Below are positions 1 through 4,921 of a stretch of DNA of 6,154 nucleotides, in pieces (within the stretch, counting starts at the first letter, position 1; every line of letters begins with the position of its first letter). Origin of the DNA: an archaeon (GTDB taxonomy: Archaea > Hydrothermarchaeota > Hydrothermarchaeia > Hydrothermarchaeales > JALUUU01); contig JALUUU010000237.1 of assembly GCA_027021185.1 (NCBI GenBank), forward strand, positions 1 to 6,154, in the 5' to 3' direction. A program made the position numbers and the translations under genes. Under the pieces are notes generated by a model. That model saw only the letters and a list, made by a program, of their open reading frames with translations, searched no databases and was not told where the DNA came from.

Positions 1-241
1 CGGTTCCGCCGAAGCTGTGGGTTCCGTCAAGGATGCCGGTGTCAGAGACCTGCCAGCCCTCGGGTATAGCTACGAAGATTTTTTCCAGTCCCCAGTTTTC
101 GATGGTGAACTCCACCCGGGTATCTATCCTGCTGATTTCGCCTTCTGGGACCTGAAGATATTCCACGCTAATGGTCTGCGCCGTTGCTATGGGAAGCAAT
201 CCCATAATCACGGCCGCTATTATGATAATGGCTCCCCTCAT
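1..241 (-). CDS. Secreted beta-rich protein of unknown function, N-terminal part only (3' end outside window)
   Basis: The reading frame opens at ATG (239-241) and stays open to the window edge, giving about 80 visible residues. Residues 1-21 form a Sec-type signal peptide: a short basic start (M-R-G), a hydrophobic core (AIIIIAAVIMGLLPIA) and an A-T-A|Q signal peptidase I-like site at residues 19-22. The mature start (TISVEYLQVPEG...) alternates hydrophobic and polar residues and contains E-F-T-I-E-N-W-G, as in an Ig-like or CARDB-like beta sandwich, so export to the cell surface is likely. It is not a type IV prepilin signal, because the charged segment and G/A cleavage site before the hydrophobic stretch are missing. 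The ATG overlaps the stop of the upstream membrane-protein gene (ATGA), which suggests translational coupling and a shared function. A weak Shine-Dalgarno-like AAGGAAG lies just upstream. I do not recognise the family. Confidence 0.75.
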   Translation of the reverse strand, partial: MRGAIIIIAAVIMGLLPIATAQTISVEYLQVPEGEISRIDTRVEFTIENWGLEKIFVAIPEGWQVSDTGILDGTHSFGGT

Positions 242-1395
242 TCTACTTCCTTCATCCAGTCGGAGGTTTTGGCTATTGTCACGAAGATGTTCTGTCTGTC
301 GCTCTCCGTAAGGGCGTGAAGCACCAACGACGGGGCCTCTGTCCCTCTCACCTCGAAGAGCAGTAGATATTCTGTGTCCAGGTCCCCTATATTGGTTTCC
401 CTCTCAATGGTGTTGAGCTTTAGGCCGTAGTTTGCCAGGGCCTCCTCTATGTAGCTCCTGGAGAGCTTGCTCGCCGCCGCAGCTTTTTGCAGCTCCTCTA
501 TCTCCACGGTATACGTTGTCTCTGTCTGCCGCATCTTGAGCCCTGAGCTTCCCTCGTATGATCCCGTGAGAGCCGCTCCCGTATCCCCTATGCCGAGGGA
601 GGTTGACGTGCCGTATCCCTCGACGCCTCCCCCAGTATCAAGTTTCTTCTCGGTCTCGGACAGCTGAATGCTCCCACTGCTTTTTCCCCTCAGAACCGCC
701 ATAACCTTAGCGTTTCTCGCGAGCTTAACCACTTCGCTCCCGTTTTTATAGTATATGTTCACAAGGTCTCCTGGGGCAGCCATTCCCCCCACGGCTTGCT
801 CCCGGGTCAGTCTGATTGGCACGTACTCCACGGAGGCGATCCTTAGAACGGCCGATTTGAGCTCGGCGAGGGAGAGCTGATTGATCTTCTGGATGATTTC
901 CTCCTTTGTCCGGTACGGCTCCCCTGCCGCCACGAGCTCTATATCTTCGCCTGTTTTTTGAAGATTTTCGAATTCGTCTATTAGGTAGGTGCGCCACGCA
1001 TTAACAGCGGCTTTGGTGTAGTCGATGGCTGCTATCTCCTCCTTGGTCTGGGCCTTACGGACCTTCTCGAGCAGATCCTTCTCGTCGGTGGTGTACTTAT
1101 CCGGCAGGCCTTTGAATGCGTTTTTTATATCTGCCTCGACTTTCGCTTTTAAATCATCGAGTACGGGTTTTTCCGGCGCTTTCTCCTTTTCTTTAGACTT
1201 CAGGAAGAAAATATACCCTACGTAGGAAACGGAGAGTACTATGAGGGCTATTACAGCTATTCCGACGATCCTTGCAATCTTCTTCCTCTTGTCTTTCTGC
1301 GGTAAGCCTGTGGGTGGAGATGGCCTCTCCTCGGGAGCCCTCCTCCTGAGGGCCTCCAGTCTTTTGATTATGTCCTCTTTCTCTTTTTCGGCCAT
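238..1395 (-). CDS. DUF515-like membrane protein with a CpaB/SAF-type domain (putative pilus or surface-assembly protein)
   Basis: This 385-residue protein has one transmembrane helix. A charged N-terminus (1-39, ending KDKRKK) precedes the helix at about 40-65. Residues 66-195 are charged and helical, possibly coiled coil. Residues about 190-237 (VPIRLTREQ..., then APGDLVNIYYKNG...VVKLARNAKVMAVL) match the pattern of the SAF/RcpC domain of Flp pilus proteins CpaB/RcpC (PGDxVDV...tLLxnvrVLAv). A Gly/Ser/Thr-rich low-complexity stretch (254-287) follows. The beta/alpha C-terminus (TTYTVEIEELQKAAAA... EYLLLFEVRG) also recalls the end of CpaB. Overall it resembles archaeal DUF515 proteins; that assignment is from memory of the family and was not searched. 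By the positive-inside rule the short N-terminus should be cytoplasmic and the bulk extracytoplasmic. It overlaps the next gene by 4 bases and has a likely promoter upstream. ATG 1393-1395 is the only sensible start, yet no Shine-Dalgarno lies at normal spacing; a G-rich AGGTAGGGGG sits about 20 bases too far upstream. Confidence 0.85.
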   Translation of the reverse strand: MAEKEKEDIIKRLEALRRRAPEERPSPPTGLPQKDKRKKIARIVGIAVIALIVLSVSYVGYIFFLKSKEKEKAPEKPVLDDLKAKVEADIKNAFKGLPDKYTTDEKDLLEKVRKAQTKEEIAAIDYTKAAVNAWRTYLIDEFENLQKTGEDIELVAAGEPYRTKEEIIQKINQLSLAELKSAVLRIASVEYVPIRLTREQAVGGMAAPGDLVNIYYKNGSEVVKLARNAKVMAVLRGKSSGSIQLSETEKKLDTGGGVEGYGTSTSLGIGDTGAALTGSYEGSSGLKMRQTETTYTVEIEELQKAAAASKLSRSYIEEALANYGLKLNTIERETNIGDLDTEYLLLFEVRGTEAPSLVLHALTESDRQNIFVTIAKTSDWMKEVE

Positions 1396-1468
1396 GGAAT
1401 CGTGCTTCTTCGGTCCCCCTACCTGGCTTCGATTGTCAAAAATTCCGTGCCTGAATTTTTTGGTTTTT

Positions 1469-1497
1469 TATTTATTTTTCGCCCATAAATATTTTCC
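1469..1497 (-). promoter_or_regulatory. Probable archaeal BRE/TATA promoter of the membrane/secreted protein pair
   Basis: On the minus strand this AT-rich stretch contains two overlapping BRE/TATA candidates: GGAAAATATTTAT (1485-1497) and GGGCGAAAAATAAATA (1469-1484). The second resembles the element found upstream of pgk (CGGAAAATAAATATAG). Assuming initiation about 25 bases downstream of the TATA centre, transcription would start near 1447-1463 and leave a leader of roughly 50-65 bases before the ATG at 1395. The sequence is visible; the promoter role and start site are inferred. Confidence 0.5.
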
Positions 1498-1556
1498 GAG
1501 AGAGTTTTCTAATGTGATGAGGGAAAAATATTCGAGAAATTAACAAATTTGCATTC

Positions 1557-1573
1557 AGCCATTAAAAAAGGCT
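1557..1573 (-). terminator. Possible terminator downstream of the minD-like gene
   Basis: About 30 bases after the MinD-type stop codon, the minus-strand transcript reads AGCC-TTTTTTAAT-GGCT. This is a T6 run (1564-1569) enclosed by a 4-bp inverted repeat. Archaeal termination mostly depends on T-runs, and a second, shorter run (TTTTT, 1524-1528) lies farther downstream. The stem is weak, so the T-tract is the main evidence. Confidence 0.4.
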
Positions 1574-1604
1574 TCAGGGGGTTAGAATACTTAACTATGG
1601 TATT

Positions 1605-2360
1605 TCACCTGAAAATCCCCCTTAACCTGGAGATGAGAGATCTTCGGGGAGGAGTATATTCCTCTCCAAGGAGCATGGCGGCCAGCTTCATAACTTCAAT
1701 TGAGGACCTGGCGTTGGGATATTTGAGGACGAAGGGCACCTCGGAGGCCAGGGCTTCCTTCACTTCCTCCTCCTCGGGTATGACCGACACAACTCTGGCG
1801 TCCAGAGCGGCCTCGACCTCATCCACTTTTAACTCCCTGGGCCTGCCCTCCACCATGTTCATTATGACCCCCGCTACCTCGGATCCCATCTTCTCAGCCA
1901 GGAGCTTCATCTTGAGGGCGTCGGATACCGAGGATACTTGGGGAGTTGTCACTATAAGGACCTCCTGGCCGTCGTCCATGACCATGGCGGCATCCCTGCC
2001 CGCTGGGGAGTCGATCACCATTATATCCACGTCTTCGGGGATCTCCCTGAGAGCAACCCTCAGCATCTCCATGTTCCGCTCGCTGAATCCGTCCAGGGTG
2101 ATCCCCGCCGGTATTATTTTCACCCCTCCGGGTCCCTCGAATATCACCTCGGGGAGCCTCAGCTTCCCCATTAGGACGTCTATGAGGGCGACGGGGGGGT
2201 TGCGGAGCCCCATTATTATCTCGAGGTTTGCCATGACGATGTCTGCGTCAAGGATCACGGTTTCCTTCCCCCTCCCCGCCAGTGCCACGGCGAGGTTTGC
2301 GGCTATAGTGGTTTTGCCAACCCCTCCCTTCCCCGATGCTACGACTATGTGCCTAGTCAT
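1605..2360 (-). CDS. minD: MinD/ParA-family ATPase with C-terminal membrane-targeting helix
   Basis: This complete 251-residue P-loop ATPase is of normal MinD length. It has the deviant Walker A motif S9-GKGGVGKT-T18 with signature lysine K11 and P-loop K16, Walker A' ILDAD (36-40), and Walker B VIDSPAG (115-121). ATP-dependent dimerisation is typical of this family. The C-terminal RRSLISRLRGIFR (239-251) forms a short basic amphipathic helix like the MinD membrane-targeting sequence, so ATP-controlled binding to the inner face of the membrane is likely. No MinC or MinE is visible. In archaea, MinD homologues act in polar or spatial positioning rather than a classic Min oscillator, and the related CpaE serves Tad pili. 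The start ATG (2358-2360) follows GGGAG at only 2 bases spacing, and the gene overlaps the end of pgk by 8 bases, so it is probably co-transcribed with it. The family call is secure; the cargo or partner is unknown. Confidence 0.93.
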   Translation of the reverse strand: MTRHIVVASGKGGVGKTTIAANLAVALAGRGKETVILDADIVMANLEIIMGLRNPPVALIDVLMGKLRLPEVIFEGPGGVKIIPAGITLDGFSERNMEMLRVALREIPEDVDIMVIDSPAGRDAAMVMDDGQEVLIVTTPQVSSVSDALKMKLLAEKMGSEVAGVIMNMVEGRPRELKVDEVEAALDARVVSVIPEEEEVKEALASEVPFVLKYPNARSSIEVMKLAAMLLGEEYTPPRRSLISRLRGIFR

Positions 2361-3573
2361 GTCTCCCTTTTTTCAAGGCCTCGATCCCCGGCAGGGTTTC
2401 TCCGGCCAGGAAGTACATCGTGGCCTTTCCTCCCGTGCTTGCATAGGAGAGCCTGTCCAGGATCCCCAGATTCCTGGCTATGGCGGAGAGGTGCCCCCCG
2501 CCGATGACAGAGAAAGCCTTTGAGTCTGCCATGGCTTTGAGAATCTCCTCAGTCCCCATGGCGAAGGCCTCGAGCTCGAAGAGGCCGCAGGGGCCGTTGG
2601 CCACCACAACCCCTGAGTCCCTTATCACCGTGGAGTACTTGATAATGGTCTCTATGCCTATGTCGAGGATCCTGTTCTCCCCTACCTTGCCCACGGGCGC
2701 CTCCACCCGGGACCCGTTTTTCTGGAAGGCCATATCGACGGGCAGCTCGATCTTTTCTCCGTGCTTTCTAAGGACCTTCCTGGCCTGGGGGATCAGCCCC
2801 AGGAGGTTTTTATCGTCTAGGGTTTGGTTGTTGATTTTTCCTATGTCACGTCCCTCGGCAACCAGCAGGAGATTCGCCACAAGCCCGGAGGTGAGGACTG
2901 CGTCGGCCACGCCCTTCTCTAGGAGCCTGCTGATAACTCTGAGGGAGTCTTTAACTTTTGCTCCTCCGAATAGAAACACTTTGGGGCGGCTGTTGCTGGA
3001 CAGGACCTTGGATAGGGAGTTCACCTCTGCCTCCATCAGCTTTCCTGCGGCGCATGGCAGGACATGGGGGAAGGCGACCACGGATGGCTGGGGTCTGTGG
3101 GCGACTGCGAATGCGTCGTTGACGTAGAAGTCGACGCACCCTGAGAGATTTCGAACGAAGTTGGTGTGTGCCTGTTTTTCGGGGGGAAGAGCCATGACCT
3201 GGGGGCTGACCTCCTCGCTGCAGAATCTCACATTCTCCAGGACCAGGATTTCCCCGTTCTTCAGCTTACCTATCTCCTCCCTGGCCCTGGATCCGAAGAG
3301 CTCGTCAACGTATTTAACGGTTCTCCCGTTTATCTCCTCAAGCTTTTTCGCGTGCATCTCGAGGGGGGTGAAGTCTCTCAGCCCAGGCCGGCTCTGATGG
3401 GCTAGGACAATGGTTTTGGCGTCTTCGAGGTAGCGAAGGGTTGGCGTGTGGCTTCTAATCCTTGTGTCATCTAGGATTTCACCCGTATCCGGGTCTATGG
3501 GAGAGTTTATATCAACCCTCAATAGGACCTTCTTACCCTTCAAGTCGAAATTCTTAAGGAGGGGAAACTCCAA
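2353..3573 (-). CDS. pgk: Phosphoglycerate kinase, archaeal type
   Basis: This cytoplasmic enzyme interconverts 1,3-bisphosphoglycerate + ADP and 3-phosphoglycerate + ATP in glycolysis and gluconeogenesis. The 406-residue length is typical. In the N-terminal substrate domain are the signature RVDINSP (19-25, with D21 and N23), DDTRI (35-39, R38), HQSRPG (59-64), ENVRF (113-118, R117) and AVAHR (156-160). In the C-terminal nucleotide domain are GGAKVKDS (203-210), NGPCGLFE (326-333) and GGGHLSA (358-364). The usual STGGGA loop reads S-T-G-G-K-A (379-384), a change at a normally conserved glycine. The start is TTG (3571-3573): no ATG or GTG lies in frame upstream, the next in-frame ATG would remove the signature, and AGGGGG sits 7 bases before it. 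It lies 34 bases after the aminotransferase stop, overlaps minD by 8 bases, and probably has its own promoter at about 3619-3638. Confidence 0.97.
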   Translation of the reverse strand: MEFPLLKNFDLKGKKVLLRVDINSPIDPDTGEILDDTRIRSHTPTLRYLEDAKTIVLAHQSRPGLRDFTPLEMHAKKLEEINGRTVKYVDELFGSRAREEIGKLKNGEILVLENVRFCSEEVSPQVMALPPEKQAHTNFVRNLSGCVDFYVNDAFAVAHRPQPSVVAFPHVLPCAAGKLMEAEVNSLSKVLSSNSRPKVFLFGGAKVKDSLRVISRLLEKGVADAVLTSGLVANLLLVAEGRDIGKINNQTLDDKNLLGLIPQARKVLRKHGEKIELPVDMAFQKNGSRVEAPVGKVGENRILDIGIETIIKYSTVIRDSGVVVANGPCGLFELEAFAMGTEEILKAMADSKAFSVIGGGHLSAIARNLGILDRLSYASTGGKATMYFLAGETLPGIEALKKGRHD

Positions 3574-3580
3574 GAAACAG

Positions 3581-3586
3581 CCCCCT
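3581..3586 (-). promoter_or_regulatory. Ribosome binding site supporting the TTG start of pgk
   Basis: The minus strand reads AGGGGG, then 7 bases (CTGTTTC), then TTG. This spacing is normal for a Shine-Dalgarno interaction. Since no other start codon fits the conserved N-terminus of phosphoglycerate kinase, the site supports initiation at TTG 3571-3573. Confidence 0.6.
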
Positions 3587-3607
3587 GCCAGAGGCGTATT
3601 CTCCCTT

Positions 3608-4921
3608 CTATCTTCTTCTATATTTATTTTCCGTTTCCGTTATAGAGTCCTCCAGGATCTCTAAACCACGCTCTGCGTCCTGTTTTTCTAGGGTCAGCGG
3701 TGGGCAGATTCTTATAACCGATTTTCCGGCGGGAAGGAGTACGAGGCCTTTTTCAAAGGCGTTGCAGAGGATGCTGCTTCGTTCTTTTGTTCCGTATTCC
3801 TTGGTCTGTTTGTCCTTGACGATCTCCACCCCTATCATGAGCCCCAGCCCCCTCACATCCCCTATTATCTCGTAGTCCTCCATCATTCGCTGGAGCTTTT
3901 TCTTGATGAACGCCCCCACCTTGACCGCCTTCTCGCCGAGCCTCTCCTTCTCCATGAATCTTAGGGTGGCCAGCCCCGCGGCGCATGCGAGGAGGTTCCC
4001 GCCGAAGGTGTTGGCGTGGCTTCCCGGCACCCAGTCCATTATCTCCCGCCTAGCCACCGTAGCGCCCAGGGGTATGCCTCCTCCGATGGCTTTGCTGAGG
4101 CTGACGACGTCGGGCTCGACGCCGAAGTTATCTATTGCGAGGAATCTCCCGGTCCTGTAGCACCCTGCCTGAACCTCGTCGTCGCAGAGAAGAACACCGT
4201 ATTCGTCACAGAGTTCCCTGACCCCTGCTAGGAATTCTTTCGGCGGAACGATGTAGCCTCCCTCCCCTTGGATGGGCTCGAGGAAGACCGCGGCGCATCG
4301 GTTGCGCAGGTCTCTGAGGACATCCTCCAGCCTCTCCAGGCAGTAATCCGCGCACTCACCATCGGCCATGTTCATCCTGTATGGGTAGGGATATGGAACG
4401 TGTTTGACGGGCAGGAAGGGGGCGAATCTGTTCCTCTGAACGGGCTTGGACTTGGTCATTGAGAGGGAGCCCATGGTCCTGCCGTGGAAGGCGTTCTCAA
4501 AAGCCACGACCCATTTTTTATTTGTGTGCCACCGGGCGAGCTTGTAGGCGGCCTCCACGGATTCTGTGCCAGAGTTGGAGAGGAACACCGTGTCCAGTTG
4601 TCCCGGAAGAAAGGATACGAGATACTCCGCGAATTCCACCGGGAGCTCGGCGTAGAAATCTGAGAACCCGCAGTGGGTGCCCAGGCTCAGCTGCCTGATG
4701 ATCGCCTCCTTAACCTCCGGATTGGCGTGGCCGATGTTGGCCACCGCCACCCCGGCGGCGAAGTCTAAATACCGCCTCCCGTCGACGTCCCAGATGTAGC
4801 AGTCTCTGCCTTTCTTGAATACGAAGGAGTACTCCCTGGTCAGTGAGGGTGATATTACGGCGGCGTCTCTCCTGATTATCTCCACGGATTTGTCACCGGG
4901 CTTTCTGCAGATGAACTTCAT
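3608..4921 (-). CDS. Class III PLP-dependent aminotransferase (acetylornithine/GABA/lysine aminotransferase family)
   Basis: This complete 437-residue fold-type I enzyme is of usual length. It should transfer an amino group, probably a terminal omega-amino group, to 2-oxoglutarate or a similar acceptor. PLP-site motifs are all present: SNSGTES (115-121, phosphate binding), FHGRT (145-149, ring stacking), EPIQGEGG (215-222), DDEVQ (247-251, D248 for the pyridine nitrogen), SLSKAIGGG (274-282, K277 Schiff base) and NTFGGN (304-309). The usual DEVQTGxGRTG reads DEVQAGCYRTG here. The C-terminal IIGDVRGLGLMIGVEIVKD resembles archaeal GabT-like transaminases and the Pyrococcus amino-acid racemases of the same fold, so racemase activity cannot be excluded. 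The ATG (4919-4921) overlaps the stop of the aldehyde dehydrogenase gene by 4 bases, with GGAG two bases upstream. The pairing suggests amine to semialdehyde to acid conversion. Candidate substrates are lysine, ornithine, GABA or other omega-amines. The family is sure; the substrate is not. Confidence 0.93.
   Translation of the reverse strand: MKFICRKPGDKSVEIIRRDAAVISPSLTREYSFVFKKGRDCYIWDVDGRRYLDFAAGVAVANIGHANPEVKEAIIRQLSLGTHCGFSDFYAELPVEFAEYLVSFLPGQLDTVFLSNSGTESVEAAYKLARWHTNKKWVVAFENAFHGRTMGSLSMTKSKPVQRNRFAPFLPVKHVPYPYPYRMNMADGECADYCLERLEDVLRDLRNRCAAVFLEPIQGEGGYIVPPKEFLAGVRELCDEYGVLLCDDEVQAGCYRTGRFLAIDNFGVEPDVVSLSKAIGGGIPLGATVARREIMDWVPGSHANTFGGNLLACAAGLATLRFMEKERLGEKAVKVGAFIKKKLQRMMEDYEIIGDVRGLGLMIGVEIVKDKQTKEYGTKERSSILCNAFEKGLVLLPAGKSVIRICPPLTLEKQDAERGLEILEDSITETENKYRRR
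3619..3638 (-). promoter_or_regulatory. Probable internal BRE/TATA promoter for pgk, inside the 3' end of the aminotransferase gene
   Basis: The minus strand reads GGAAACGG followed by AAAATAAATATA, a good match to an archaeal BRE (purine-rich with AAA) plus TATA box. Initiation about 25 bases from the TATA centre would fall near 3598. The leader would then be about 25 bases long and include the AGGGGG ribosome binding site before the TTG. The box overlaps the codons for the C-terminal E-N-K-Y of the aminotransferase, a stretch notably richer in A/T than the coding sequence around it. The promoter function is inferred. Confidence 0.5.

Noticed and set aside
746..997. Minus-strand open frame of 83 codons within the membrane-protein gene
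   Set aside because: It is an out-of-frame, Arg-rich translation of a gene whose main frame is intact over 385 residues.
1581..1595. GTTA...TAAC inverted repeat just after the minD-like stop
   Set aside because: There are only four complementary pairs with an unpaired centre, too weak to call a hairpin or operator.
1549..2523. Plus-strand open frame of 324 codons opposite the minD-like gene and the end of pgk
   Set aside because: It lies antisense to a clear MinD-family gene with full motifs. Its product is Ser/Thr/Pro-rich low-complexity sequence typical of the reverse frame of a GC-rich gene, and no family is recognisable.
2480..3127. Plus-strand open frame of 215 codons opposite pgk
   Set aside because: It is the reverse shadow of conserved phosphoglycerate kinase sequence, with no recognisable domain and no promoter or ribosome binding site noted.
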